Of a DNA stretch of 64,000 bases, positions 8,417 through 16,949 are shown piece by piece. Source of the stretch: Microbispora sp. NBC_01189 (lineage in GTDB: Bacteria; Actinomycetota; Actinomycetes; Streptosporangiales; Streptosporangiaceae); the NCBI RefSeq assembly GCF_036010665.1, contig NZ_CP108581.1, forward strand, positions 893,501 through 957,500. The letters run 5' to 3'. A program made the position numbers and the translations under genes. Numbering within the stretch: the first letter of the stretch is position 1; every line of letters begins with the position of its first letter. The notes beneath the pieces are model-generated. The model was not told the DNA's origin, ran no database searches, and was given only the letters and a program-made list of their open reading frames with translations.

Positions 8417-9094
8417 TCAGCGATGGTCACGCCGGCAGTTGACGAAGAGCTGGATCTCCGGCGGCGCCTGCGTGGTCGCCGGCGCGTACGAGATGTGGTT
8501 CTCCGACAGCACGGTGAATCCCGCGGCCTCGACGATCCCGCGCAACTCGTCGCGCAGATACCCCGTCACCCGCACCGGCGCGCCGAGGAACTGGAAGGGC
8601 ACGTCGTCGAGGTCGATCTCCACCATGCTCAGCGAGAACAGGCCACCGGGCGCGAGCACGGCGTGGATCCGGCCGAGCGCCCGCTCGATCTGCGGCCGGG
8701 GCAGCATGAGCAGGCTGAAGAAGGCCGTCACGGCGTCGAACGTGCCGAGCGAGGCGTCGAGGTCGAGCACGTCGGTCTCGAAGAACGTGCCGACCGGCAC
8801 GTTCTTCCTGGCTATGTCGAGCATGACCGGGGAGATGTCGATGCCGGTGACCTCGCAGCCCGCCTCGGCGAACTGCTGCGCGGTGGGAGCGCCGGTGCCG
8901 CAGCCCACGTCGAGGACCCGCGCTCCCGGCTGGAGCTGCTTGATCAACCATTCACCGGCGGTGACCTGTCCCTCCTTGTGTGGGAACGCCTCGTCGTACC
9001 GGGCGCCGATGCGATTGAACGCCTCGGCCTGCATGGCCCGGTACTCCTGACGCGGATTGTCCGGTCCTGACTCGATTGTCATCATGGCCGCCAT
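8417..9094 (-). CDS. Class I SAM-dependent methyltransferase
   Basis: 225 residues with the Rossmann-like methyltransferase motifs. Motif I is VLDVGCGTGAPT (about 60-71), the acidic residue after strand 2 is in VTGIDIS, and motif IV/post-I is GTFDAVTAFFSLLMLPR with the loop LAPGGLFSLSM. The substrate cannot be told from sequence. It precedes the SpoIIE phosphatase by 40 bp and probably shares its transcript. Starts at 9094, 9085 or 9082 are all possible; none has a strong Shine-Dalgarno, and the mapped candidate promoter leaves an untranslated leader of only about 20 nt. Confidence 0.85.
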   Translation of the reverse strand: MAAMMTIESGPDNPRQEYRAMQAEAFNRIGARYDEAFPHKEGQVTAGEWLIKQLQPGARVLDVGCGTGAPTAQQFAEAGCEVTGIDISPVMLDIARKNVPVGTFFETDVLDLDASLGTFDAVTAFFSLLMLPRPQIERALGRIHAVLAPGGLFSLSMVEIDLDDVPFQFLGAPVRVTGYLRDELRGIVEAAGFTVLSENHISYAPATTQAPPEIQLFVNCRRDHR

Positions 9095-9121
9095 TGGTGA
9101 TCAGCTGTATTTGCTTTCTTC

Positions 9122-9151
9122 TAGATAGGGGGCTTCGCCCGACCAAGTCAA
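9122..9151 (-). promoter_or_regulatory. Candidate promoter of the methyltransferase-phosphatase operon
   Basis: On the minus strand TTGACT and TATCTA are spaced by 18 nt, ending 27 nt before the methyltransferase ATG. This is a good match to the primary actinobacterial sigma-factor consensus. The spacer contains a small GGGC-TTCG-CCC-like hairpin. Confidence 0.6.
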
Positions 9152-9248
9152 GACATACCGAAGCTATTTAGGCTTTTTGGCAGGAAATCGAGTCAATGAT
9201 CATTGTCAACCCTTATGCCGCCGGTGTGTCTGACCAGCCGGGGAACGA

Positions 9249-9299
9249 CGCCGAAGGGCGGCCGGACCGCGTGTCACGCGGTCCGGCCGCCCTTCGGCG
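9249..9299. terminator. 51-bp perfect palindrome downstream of tRNA-Ala copy 2
   Basis: Arms 9249-9273 and 9275-9299 are exact reverse complements (25 bp) around a single central base; as RNA a hairpin of about 23 bp can form. It lies 20 bp beyond the tRNA 3' end and has no U-run on either strand. The likely role is termination and 3'-end definition of the tRNA transcript, possibly in both directions; a site for a DNA-binding protein is an alternative. Confidence 0.65.
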
Positions 9300-9318
9300 A
9301 TCCTGTGTGTTCCTTGTG

Positions 9319-9391
9319 TGGAGCTATGGGGACTCGAACCCCAGACCCCCTCCATGCCATGGAGGTGCGCTACCAGCTGCGCTATAGCCCC
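9319..9391 (-). tRNA. tRNA-Ala (anticodon GGC), copy 2
   Basis: 73 nt, base-for-base identical to the copy at 6776, with the G3:U70 pair and anticodon GGC. The 3' CCA is not encoded (the flank reads CAC). It lies between the araA terminator and the 51-bp palindrome. Confidence 0.97.
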
Positions 9392-9406
9392 GTGCGACGC
9401 AGCCAG

Positions 9407-9435
9407 TGTATAGGAGTCCGCGCGGAGGCGGGTAA
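9407..9435 (-). promoter_or_regulatory. Candidate promoter of tRNA-Ala copy 2
   Basis: On the minus strand TTACCC and TATACA are spaced by 17 nt; the -10 sequence and its distance to the tRNA are close to those in front of copy 1. Confidence 0.45.
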
Positions 9436-9445
9436 CCGGCGGACG

Positions 9446-9485
9446 GGCCCCTCCCCCGGGAAGCCCCTGAGAAGGGGGAAGGGCC
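9446..9485 (-). terminator. Hairpin terminator after araA
   Basis: Arms 9446-9457 and 9474-9485 pair over 12 bp with one mismatch and a 16-nt loop, starting 10 nt after the araA stop. There is no clear U-run, as is common for high-GC actinobacterial terminators. Confidence 0.5.
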
Positions 9486-9494
9486 GTGCGGACG

Positions 9495-10976
9495 TCAGAA
9501 TCCCTGCGCGAGCCGGTAGTAGGCCTGGTTCCACCGCAGTTCCTTCGCGAACTGCCGGGGAGTGGTCGCCTCGTCGATGACGAGCAGTTCGACGCCGAGC
9601 ATGTCGGCGAAGTCGGTCAGCTCATCCGCCCCGACGGCCGACGACAGCACGGTGTGGTGCGGGGCGCCCGCGGTGATCCAGGACTCGGCGGAGGTGCGCA
9701 GGTCGGGCCGGGGCCGCCAGACGGCCCGCGCGACCGGCAGGGCTGGCAGCGGCTCGGGCGGGGCGACCACGTCGATCTCGTTGGCCACCAGCCGGAACCG
9801 CTCGCCCATGTCGGACAGGCCGACCACCACGGCGGAGCCGGGCTCGGCGTCGAACACGAGCCGGACCGGGTCCTCGCGCCCGCCGATGCCGAGCGGGTGG
9901 ATCTCGCAGGAGGGGGTGTCCGACGCGATCGTCGGGCAGACCTCCAGCATGTGCGCGCCGAGGATGACCTCCTCGCCGGGGGTGAGGTGATAGGTGTAGT
10001 CCTCCATGAAGGAGGTGCCGCCGGGCAGGCCCGCCGACATCACCTTGAGCGTGCGGAGCAGCACCGACGTCTTCCAGTCGCCCTCGCCGCCGAAGCCGTA
10101 GCCGTCGGCCATCAGCCGCTGTACGGCCAGGCCGGGAAGCTGGCGCAACCCGCCGAGGTCCTCGAAGTTGGTGGTGAAGGCCTTGAAGCCGCCGCCCTCC
10201 AGGAAGTGGCGCAGGCCCAGCTCGATGCGCGCCGCGTAGCGCAGCGACTCGTGCCGGTCGCCGCCCACGCGCAGCTCGGGCGCCATCCGGTAGAGGTCGT
10301 CGTACTCCTTGACCAGGGCGGAGACGTCGGCGTCCGAGGCGGCGTCCACGGCCTCGACCAGCTCGTTGACACCGTAGGTGTTCACCGACACCCCGAACCG
10401 CAGCTGCGCCTCGACCTTGTCGCCCTCGGTCACCGCCACGTCGCGCATGTTGTCGCCGAAGCGGGCCAGGCGCAGCGAGCCGACCTCCGCCCGGCCGGCC
10501 GCCGCCCGCGCCCAGGTGCCGATCCGCGCCACCACCGCGGGGTCGCTGACGTGCCCGGCGACGGTCTTGCGCGGCACGCCCAGCCGGGACTGGATGTAGC
10601 CGAACTCGCGGTCGCCGTGGGCCGCCTGGTTGAGGTTCATGAAGTCCATGTCGATGGAGCTCCACGGCAGTTCCACGTTCGCCTGCGTGTGCAGGTGCAG
10701 CAGCGGCTTGCGCAGCGCGTCCAGGCCCGCGATCCACATCTTGGCCGGGGAGAACGTGTGCATCCACGCGATCAGGCCGACGCACTCGTCGTCGGCGTTC
10801 GCCTCCAGGCACACCCGGCGGATCGCCGCCGCGTCGGTGAGCACCGGCCGCCACTCGAGCTCGAACGGCAGGCCCTCGCCGAGGGTCTCGGCGATGCGCT
10901 GGGACTGCTCGGCCACCTGCCGCAGCGTGTCCTCGCCGTACAGGCCCTGGCTGCCGGTCAGGAACCAAAACCTCAC
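9495..10976 (-). CDS. araA: L-arabinose isomerase
   Basis: 493 residues, the normal length for AraA, which converts L-arabinose to L-ribulose in the cytosol using Mn2+. The metal-ligand regions known from the E. coli enzyme are all present: GFGGEGDW (Glu), SFMEDYTYH (Glu), [11 protein letters not shown] (His) and GAPHHTVLS (His). The N-terminus [14 protein letters not shown] is diagnostic. The start is GTG at 10976, overlapping the TGA of araD by 4 bp. It is the last gene of the araB-araD-araA unit and is followed by a hairpin. Confidence 0.97.
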   Translation of the reverse strand: MRFWFLTGSQGLYGEDTLRQVAEQSQRIAETLGEGLPFELEWRPVLTDAAAIRRVCLEANADDECVGLIAWMHTFSPAKMWIAGLDALRKPLLHLHTQANVELPWSSIDMDFMNLNQAAHGDREFGYIQSRLGVPRKTVAGHVSDPAVVARIGTWARAAAGRAEVGSLRLARFGDNMRDVAVTEGDKVEAQLRFGVSVNTYGVNELVEAVDAASDADVSALVKEYDDLYRMAPELRVGGDRHESLRYAARIELGLRHFLEGGGFKAFTTNFEDLGGLRQLPGLAVQRLMADGYGFGGEGDWKTSVLLRTLKVMSAGLPGGTSFMEDYTYHLTPGEEVILGAHMLEVCPTIASDTPSCEIHPLGIGGREDPVRLVFDAEPGSAVVVGLSDMGERFRLVANEIDVVAPPEPLPALPVARAVWRPRPDLRTSAESWITAGAPHHTVLSSAVGADELTDFADMLGVELLVIDEATTPRQFAKELRWNQAYYRLAQGF

Positions 10977-11632
10977 AGGTGACTCCTCTGTCCATAGACG
11001 TTCTGATAGCGGTCGTACAAGCTGTCGACGTCGCCGGAGGCGATCGGCAGCGGCTCACCGAGCTGGCGGGAGATGTGGACGGTGCGGGCGACGTCCTCGC
11101 ACATGACGGCGGCCTTGACCGCCGCCTTCGGCGACTCCCCGATGGTGAACACTCCATGGTTCTGCATCAGCACCGCACGGGAACGGTGACCTGTCAAGGT
11201 CTCCACGATCCCCTTGCCGATGTCGTCGTTGCCGATCAGCGCGAACGGCCCGACCGGGATCTCGCCGCCGAACTCGTCGGCCATGGCGGTGAGCACGCAC
11301 GGGATCGCCTCCCCGCGGGCCGACCAGGCCGAGGCGTACGTGGAGTGCGTGTGCACGACGCCGTTCACCTCCGGCATGTGCCGGTAGACGTAGGCGTGCG
11401 CCGCCGTGTCGCTGGAGGGCGCGAGGTCGCCCTCGACGAGATGGCCGTCCAGGTCGCACACCACGATCGACTCGGGCGTCAGGTCGTCGTACGACACGCC
11501 GCTCGGCTTGATGACGAACAGGTCCTCCCCGGGCACCCGGCCCGAGACGTTGCCCGCCGTCCACGCCACCAGGCCGTACCGCACCAGCTCGGCGTGGAGC
11601 CCGCACACGGTCCTGCGCAGTTCTTCGATCAT
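10973..11632 (-). CDS. araD: L-ribulose-5-phosphate 4-epimerase
   Basis: 219 residues of the class II aldolase/epimerase family. The phosphate-binding segments GNVSGR (about 27-32) and KPSG (42-45) are present, as are the Zn ligands H94 and H96 (HTHS) and H159 (QNHGVF), plus the SSD motif near residue 75 that supplies the catalytic Asp. It produces D-xylulose 5-phosphate, feeding the pentose-phosphate pathway. It overlaps araB upstream and araA downstream by 4 bp each, so the three are translated as a coupled set. The absence of a separate tarO-like or fucose gene supports arabinose rather than fuculose use. Confidence 0.95.
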   Translation of the reverse strand: MIEELRRTVCGLHAELVRYGLVAWTAGNVSGRVPGEDLFVIKPSGVSYDDLTPESIVVCDLDGHLVEGDLAPSSDTAAHAYVYRHMPEVNGVVHTHSTYASAWSARGEAIPCVLTAMADEFGGEIPVGPFALIGNDDIGKGIVETLTGHRSRAVLMQNHGVFTIGESPKAAVKAAVMCEDVARTVHISRQLGEPLPIASGDVDSLYDRYQNVYGQRSHL

Positions 11633-13278
11633 GCACTGGCCTCGTTCCTGATCGCGCGGAGCCGGTGCAGGAGATCACCGTCCGCGAAGTGGTCGTGCAG
11701 CCTCCGGTACTCGGCGTACAGCCGGTCGTAGGCGTCGGCCCGCTCCTTGTCGGGCGCGAACACCGCGGTATCGCGCTTGCCCATCGCCGCCGCGGCGGCG
11801 GTGATGTCGGGGTAGTCCCCGGCGGCGACGGCGGCGTGGATCGCCGAGCCCAGCGCCGGTCCCTGGTCGGAGCCGATCACCGACAGCGGGCGGCGCAGCA
11901 CGTCGGCGTAGATCTGCATGAGGAACCGGTTCTTCAGCAGGCCGCCGGCGACCACGAACTCCTCGACCGGCACCCCGGCGGCCTCGAAGGTCTCCACGAT
12001 CGTGCGTGCGCCGTACGCGGTGGCCTCGATGAGCGCGCGGTAGACGTCCTCGGGGCGGGTGGCGAGCGTCTGCCCGACGACGACCCCCGACAGGGTGTGG
12101 TCGACCAGGACCGAACGGTTGCCGCCGTGCCAGTCGAGCGCGACCAGCCCGTGCTGCCCGACCTTCTGCCCGGCCGCGAGCGAGGTCAGGTACTCGTGCA
12201 GCCCGAGCCCCGCCTCCGCGGCCCGCTCGGCGTACGAGGCGGGCACGCAGTTGTCCACGAACCAGGCGAAGATGTCGCCGACGGCGGACTGGCCCGCCTC
12301 GTAGCCCCACAGCCCGGGGACGATGCCGTCGCGCACGACGCCGCACATGCCGGGCACCTCGGCGAGCTGGTCGGAGCACATGACGTGGCAGGTGGAGGTG
12401 CCCATGATGGCGACCATCTGACCCGGCCGCACGGCGTCGGCCGCGGCCGCGGTGACGTGCGCGTCGACGTTGCCGACCGCGACGGCGATCCCCTCGGGCA
12501 GGCCCGTCCACTCGGCCGCCCGCGCGGTCAGCCGGCCGGCGAGGCCGCCGAGCGGCGCCAGGTCGGCGCCCAGCTTCCCGGCGAAACCCGCGAAGCCGGG
12601 ATTGAGCGCGGCCAGGAAGTCCTCCGACGGGTAGGCGCCGTCCTGGAAGATCCCCTTGTATCCGGCGGTGCAGACGTTGCGGGTCTCCACGCCGGCGAGC
12701 TGCCAGATGATCCAGTCGGCCGCCTCGATCCACCGGTCGGCCAGGCCGTAGAGCTCCGGGTCCTCCTCCAGCAGTTGCAGGCCCTTGGCGAACTGCCACT
12801 CCGAGGAGATCTTGCCGCCGTACCGCGGCAGCCACGGCTCGCCGCGCTCGGCGGCCAGGGCGTTGATCCGGTCGGCGTGGGGCTGGGCCGCGTGGTGCTT
12901 CCAGAGCTTCGGCCAGGCGTGCGGCCGCTCGGGGAAGCGCTCGCACAGCGGGTGGCCGTCGGCGGTGACGGGCAGGATCGTACAGGCGGTGAAGTCGGTG
13001 CCGATGCCGACCACCCGCTCGGCCGGGACCTGCGCGGCGGCCAGGGCCTTCGGCACCGCGTGCCGCAATACGTCGATCCAGTCCGCCGGCGACTGCAGCG
13101 CCCAGTCGGGCCCGAGGCGGACCCCGGAGCCCGGCAGCGCCTCCTCGATCACCCGATGGGCGTACTCGTGGACGGCGCCGCCCACTTCCTCGCCGTCGCT
13201 CACCCGCACCACCACGGCACGGCCGGACAGTGTGCCGTAGTCGACGCCGATGACGTAACGCTCGCTGTTAGCGCTCAC
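11629..13278 (-). CDS. araB: Ribulokinase
   Basis: 549 residues of the FGGY carbohydrate kinase family. The N-terminal phosphate loop is YVIGVDYGTLSGRA (about 8-21), the substrate block is GIGTDFTACTILP, and the C-terminal ATP-binding part is FVVAGGLLKNRFLMQIYADVL with GSDQGPALGSAIHAA. It phosphorylates L-ribulose. An upstream GTG exists at 13284, but GGAG lies five bases before the GTG at 13278, which is preferred. The first five codons of this start form a LacI-type operator (13266-13279), so repressor binding would sit on the ribosome-initiation region. Confidence 0.95.
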   Translation of the reverse strand: MSANSERYVIGVDYGTLSGRAVVVRVSDGEEVGGAVHEYAHRVIEEALPGSGVRLGPDWALQSPADWIDVLRHAVPKALAAAQVPAERVVGIGTDFTACTILPVTADGHPLCERFPERPHAWPKLWKHHAAQPHADRINALAAERGEPWLPRYGGKISSEWQFAKGLQLLEEDPELYGLADRWIEAADWIIWQLAGVETRNVCTAGYKGIFQDGAYPSEDFLAALNPGFAGFAGKLGADLAPLGGLAGRLTARAAEWTGLPEGIAVAVGNVDAHVTAAAADAVRPGQMVAIMGTSTCHVMCSDQLAEVPGMCGVVRDGIVPGLWGYEAGQSAVGDIFAWFVDNCVPASYAERAAEAGLGLHEYLTSLAAGQKVGQHGLVALDWHGGNRSVLVDHTLSGVVVGQTLATRPEDVYRALIEATAYGARTIVETFEAAGVPVEEFVVAGGLLKNRFLMQIYADVLRRPLSVIGSDQGPALGSAIHAAVAAGDYPDITAAAAAMGKRDTAVFAPDKERADAYDRLYAEYRRLHDHFADGDLLHRLRAIRNEASA

Positions 13279-13279
13279 A
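13266..13279. promoter_or_regulatory. LacI-family operator embedded in the araB start
   Basis: TGTTAGCGCTCACA, one base from the perfect palindrome TGTTAGCGCTAACA found ahead of the ABC-transporter operon. On the minus strand it spans the araB initiation codon and the next four codons. Confidence 0.65.
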
Positions 13280-13323
13280 AGCACTCCAAACCAGGGAGAA
13301 GGGAGAGGGGACCCGGGCCCGCG

Positions 13324-14310
13324 CTATCTGCGCCTGGCGGTGATCACCCGCTGCAGCAGGATGAAGGCGAACAGGAGCAGGCCGATGAAGATCTTGGTCC
13401 ACCACGAGCTCAGCGTGCCCTCGAAACTGATGATCGTCTGGATCAGGCCGAGCACGAGCACGCCGAGAACGGTGCCGAGCAGGTAGCCGCTGCCCCCGGT
13501 GAGCAGCGTGCCGCCGATGACGACCGCGGCGATCGCGTCCAGCTCCATGCCGACGGCGCTCAGCCCGTATCCCGACAGCGAGTAGAAGGCGAACAGCAGG
13601 CCGCCGAGCGCCGAGCAGAACCCGCTGACGGTGTAGACAGCGATCTTCGTCCGGGCCACCGGAAGGCCCATCAGCAGGGCCGACTGCTCGCTGCCCCCGG
13701 TGGCGTACACGTTGCGCCCGAGCCGGGTGTAGTGCAGCACGTACGCCGCGCCCAGCACGACCACGAGCGCGATCAGCACGCTCGGCGAGACCCACATGTC
13801 GCCGCCGAGGTCGATCCGCGTCTGGGCGATCGCCGTGAACGCCGAGTTCTCGATCGGGATCGAGTCGGTGCTGATCGTGTAGCAGAGGCCGCGGGCGAGG
13901 AACATCCCGGCGAGCGTCACGATGAACGGCTGGATCTCGAAATAGTGGATGATCGCGCCCATGCCCAGGCCGAGCAGCGCGCCGATCACCAGCACCAGGG
14001 CCATGACCCCGAACGCCGGCCAGCCGTCTTTCAGCAGGCTGGCGCTGACCATCGTGGAGAGCCCGACCACCGATCCGACGGACAGGTCGATGCCGCCGGT
14101 GAGGATGACGAACGTCATCCCGACCGCGACGACCAGCAGGAACGCGTTGTCGATGAAGACGTTGAGGACGATCTGCCCGGTGGCGAAGCCCCGGTAGCGG
14201 ATGCCGCCCGCGACGAACATCGCGACGAACAGACCCGCCGTCACCATGACGGGGATGTACTTCTGCGGGACCGTGCGGCGGAGGTCCAGCAGACCGGTGA
14301 CGCTCGTCAT
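13324..14310 (-). CDS. Sugar ABC transporter permease (YjfF/RbsC type), second subunit
   Basis: 328 residues with about 9-10 hydrophobic segments and the family phrase LTGGIDLSVGSVVGLS (about 85-100). Near the C-terminus, AIAAVVIGGTLLTGGSGYLLGT marks the BPD_transp_2 permeases of pentose/hexose importers. It overlaps the preceding permease by 4 bp (ATGA), so the two form a heterodimeric pore, as in YtfT-YjfF. The start codon at 14310 is fixed by that overlap. The araB gene begins 45 bp downstream. Confidence 0.9.
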   Translation of the reverse strand: MTSVTGLLDLRRTVPQKYIPVMVTAGLFVAMFVAGGIRYRGFATGQIVLNVFIDNAFLLVVAVGMTFVILTGGIDLSVGSVVGLSTMVSASLLKDGWPAFGVMALVLVIGALLGLGMGAIIHYFEIQPFIVTLAGMFLARGLCYTISTDSIPIENSAFTAIAQTRIDLGGDMWVSPSVLIALVVVLGAAYVLHYTRLGRNVYATGGSEQSALLMGLPVARTKIAVYTVSGFCSALGGLLFAFYSLSGYGLSAVGMELDAIAAVVIGGTLLTGGSGYLLGTVLGVLVLGLIQTIISFEGTLSSWWTKIFIGLLLFAFILLQRVITARRR

Positions 14311-15353
14311 GCCGAGACCCTCACCTTCTCTTCGGGCACCGGGCTCGGCGCCTGCGGGCGCCTGCGGCGGTGGAACACCTTCTCGCGGAAGGCCGGGGAC
14401 TGCAGCAGGCAGACGATCGTCACCACGAGCGCCTTGAACAGCAGCGTGGTCTCCGGCGGGACGCCGATGGAGTAGATGGTGGTGGTCAGCGTCTGGATGA
14501 TGAGCGCGCCGAGCACCGTCCCGCCGAGCGAGAAGCGGCCGCCCGCCAGGGAGGTGCCGCCGATCACGACGGCGAGGATGGCGTCGAGCTCGATCCACAG
14601 ACCGGCGTTGTTGCCGTCGGCGCTGGAGACGTTCGAGCTGATCATCAGTCCGGCGATGCCCGCGCACAGCCCGCAGAACGCGTACACCGTGATGAGCACG
14701 CCGCGGGCGCTGATGCCCGACAGGCGGCTCGCCTCGGCGTTGCCGCCGACCGACTCGATGAGCAGGCCCAGCGCGAGGCGCCGGGTGAGGAACGCGGTGA
14801 GCGCGAGCACGACCGCCACGATGATGATCGAGAACGGCAGCGTGAGCCAGTAGCCGCCGCCGATCAGCTTGTACGGCGAGCTGTTGACCGTGGTGATCTG
14901 GCCGTCGGTGATGAGCTGGGCCAGCCCGCGCCCGGCGACCATCAGGATCAGCGTGGCGATGATGGGCTGGATGCCGATGCCCGCGACCAGGAGGCCGTTC
15001 CACACGCCGAGCACGGCCGAGAGCGCCAGCGCGATCCCGACCGCTCCGAGGACCCCGCCGATCGAGTTCTGGTCGCCCAGGTCGCTGATGCGCAGACAGG
15101 CCAGCGCGCCGGCGATGGCGACGACCGACCCCACCGACAGGTCGATGCCGCTGGTGGCGATGACCAGCGTCATGCCGATCGAGACGAGGATCAGCGGAGC
15201 GCCGAAGCGGACGATGTCGATGAGGCTGCCGTAGAGGTGGCCGTCCTTCATCTGCACCCGGAAGAAGTTGTCGGTGAAGACGAGGTTGAGCGCCAGCAGG
15301 GCGACCAGGATGACGACGGGCCAGAACAGCCGGTGTCTGAGGAACCGCGTCAT
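14307..15353 (-). CDS. Sugar ABC transporter permease (YtfT/RbsC type), first subunit
   Basis: 348 residues. The N-terminus MTRFLRHRLFWPVVILVALL enters the first membrane helix. IATSGIDLSVGSVVAIAG is the conserved permease motif, and LDAILAVVIGGTSLAGGRFS the C-terminal one. It overlaps the ATPase gene by 4 bp and the second permease by 4 bp. Sequence resembles the galactofuranose importer YtfT, but the neighbouring araBDA genes and shared operators make L-arabinose the more likely substrate (inference). Confidence 0.9.
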   Translation of the reverse strand: MTRFLRHRLFWPVVILVALLALNLVFTDNFFRVQMKDGHLYGSLIDIVRFGAPLILVSIGMTLVIATSGIDLSVGSVVAIAGALACLRISDLGDQNSIGGVLGAVGIALALSAVLGVWNGLLVAGIGIQPIIATLILMVAGRGLAQLITDGQITTVNSSPYKLIGGGYWLTLPFSIIIVAVVLALTAFLTRRLALGLLIESVGGNAEASRLSGISARGVLITVYAFCGLCAGIAGLMISSNVSSADGNNAGLWIELDAILAVVIGGTSLAGGRFSLGGTVLGALIIQTLTTTIYSIGVPPETTLLFKALVVTIVCLLQSPAFREKVFHRRRRPQAPSPVPEEKVRVSA

Positions 15354-16861
15354 GAGATGGCTCCGCTCGCGATCGTCTCCGTGAGTCTGTCGGTGGTCAG
15401 GCCCTCGTCGTTGTCCAGCTCGGCGACCAGCCGGCGGTCGCGCAGCACGCCGACCTTGTGGCTGAGCCGCAGCACCTCCTCCAACTCGGCGGAGATGAAC
15501 AGCACGGCCATCCCGCCGTCCGACAGCTCGGCGACCAGACGCTGGATCTCCGCCTTGGCGCCGACGTCGATGCCCCGGGTGGGCTCGTCGAGGATGAGCA
15601 GGCGGGGCTCCAGGATCAGCCAGCGGGCCAGCAGCACCTTCTGCTGGTTGCCGCCGCTCAGGTTCCGGACCAGCTGCTCGGGATTGGCCGGGCGGATGTT
15701 CAGCGCGGAGATGTACTTGTCGACCAGCTCGTCCTGCCTGCGTCGCGGGATCGGCCTGGTCCAGCCCCGGGCCGCCTGCAGCGCCAGGATGACGTTCTCC
15801 CGGACCGTGAGGTCGGGGATGAGCCCCTCCGTCCGCCGGTTCTCCGAGCAGAAAGCGATCTTGCGGGCGACCGCCGAACGGGGCGTGCGCAGGCTGACCG
15901 CCTGACCGTCGATCTTCAGTGCGCCGGTGCCCGCGTGGTCGGCGCCGAACAGCAGCCGGGCGATCTCCGTACGGCCCGAGCCGAGCAGCCCGGCCAGGCC
16001 GACGACCTCCCCCTCGTGGATGGTGAGCGTGAACGGCTCGATCGCACCGGACCGCCCCAGCAGCTCGGCCTCGACCAGCGGCGCGGCCTCATGGGCGGGC
16101 GGGCGGCCCTCCAGCTTCTCCAGGTCGGCCAGCTCGCGGCCGATCATCTTGCCGACCAGCTCGACCTGGCTCAGCTCCTTGGTGAGGTACTCCCCCACGA
16201 GCGTGCCGTTGCGCAGGATCGTCATGCGGTCGGAGATCTCGTAGATCTGGTCGAGGAAGTGCGAGACGAACAGGATCGCGATGCCCTGCTCCTTGAGCCG
16301 GCGCATCACCCGGAAGAGCTGGGCGACCTCCCCCGCGTCCAGGCTGGAGGTGGGCTCGTCCAGGATGAGCACCTTCGCGTCGATGTCCACCGCCCGCGCG
16401 ATCGCGACCATCTGCTGGATGGCCAGCGAGTACGACGACAGCGGCGCCGACACGTCGAGGTCGAGGTCGAGACGGGAGAGGATCTCCTCCGCCCGGCGGC
16501 GCGTCTTCTTCCACTGGATCCGGCCGAGCCGGCGCGGCTCACGGCCGATGAAGATGTTCTCCGCCACCGAGAGGTTGGCGCAGAGGTTGACCTCCTGGTA
16601 GACGGTGCTGATGCCCGCCTGCTGGGCGGCCAGCGGGCTGGAGAAGGCGACCCGCCTTCCCTCCAGCTCGATCTCGCCGGCGTCGATGTCGTAGACGCCG
16701 GTCAGCACCTTGATGAGCGTCGACTTGCCGGCGCCGTTCTCACCCATCAGGGCGTGCACCTCTCCCGGCAGCAGCCGGAAGTCGACGTCGTCCAGCGCCT
16801 TCACGCCGGGGAACTGCTTGCCGATCCCGCTCATCCGCAGGATCGGCGCGGGCGCGGCCAT
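15350..16861 (-). CDS. Sugar ABC transporter ATP-binding protein (two ABC domains)
   Basis: 503 residues containing two nucleotide-binding domains, as in AraG, MglA and YtfR. Domain 1 has Walker A GENGAGKST (about 40-48) and Walker B VLILDEPTSSLD. Domain 2 has the degenerate Walker A GLLGSGRTE normal for this family, the signature NLSGGNQQKVLLARW and Walker B LLILDEPTRGID. It powers the adjacent permeases. It is preceded by the binding-protein gene (88 bp) and followed by the permeases with 4-bp overlap. Confidence 0.95.
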   Translation of the reverse strand: MAAPAPILRMSGIGKQFPGVKALDDVDFRLLPGEVHALMGENGAGKSTLIKVLTGVYDIDAGEIELEGRRVAFSSPLAAQQAGISTVYQEVNLCANLSVAENIFIGREPRRLGRIQWKKTRRRAEEILSRLDLDLDVSAPLSSYSLAIQQMVAIARAVDIDAKVLILDEPTSSLDAGEVAQLFRVMRRLKEQGIAILFVSHFLDQIYEISDRMTILRNGTLVGEYLTKELSQVELVGKMIGRELADLEKLEGRPPAHEAAPLVEAELLGRSGAIEPFTLTIHEGEVVGLAGLLGSGRTEIARLLFGADHAGTGALKIDGQAVSLRTPRSAVARKIAFCSENRRTEGLIPDLTVRENVILALQAARGWTRPIPRRRQDELVDKYISALNIRPANPEQLVRNLSGGNQQKVLLARWLILEPRLLILDEPTRGIDVGAKAEIQRLVAELSDGGMAVLFISAELEEVLRLSHKVGVLRDRRLVAELDNDEGLTTDRLTETIASGAIS

Positions 16862-16949
16862 AGCGGAGCCCCTCTCTCGTCCTCATCACTGTCGCGGCAC
16901 CGGGCCGCCCCGGGAAGAGGCGGCCCGGTGAGGAAAGCAGTGCTTACGA

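Noticed and set aside
9196..9387. Short plus-strand frames running through tRNA-Ala copy 2
   Set aside because: They translate the complement of the tRNA and the palindrome (shared peptide GTRTPDPLHAMEVRYQLRYSP at each tRNA copy) and are not genes.
11665..14475. 936-codon plus-strand frame over araB and the permease genes
   Set aside because: Antisense shadow; the composition is Asp/Arg/Gln-rich with no domain, while all minus-strand genes there are clear.
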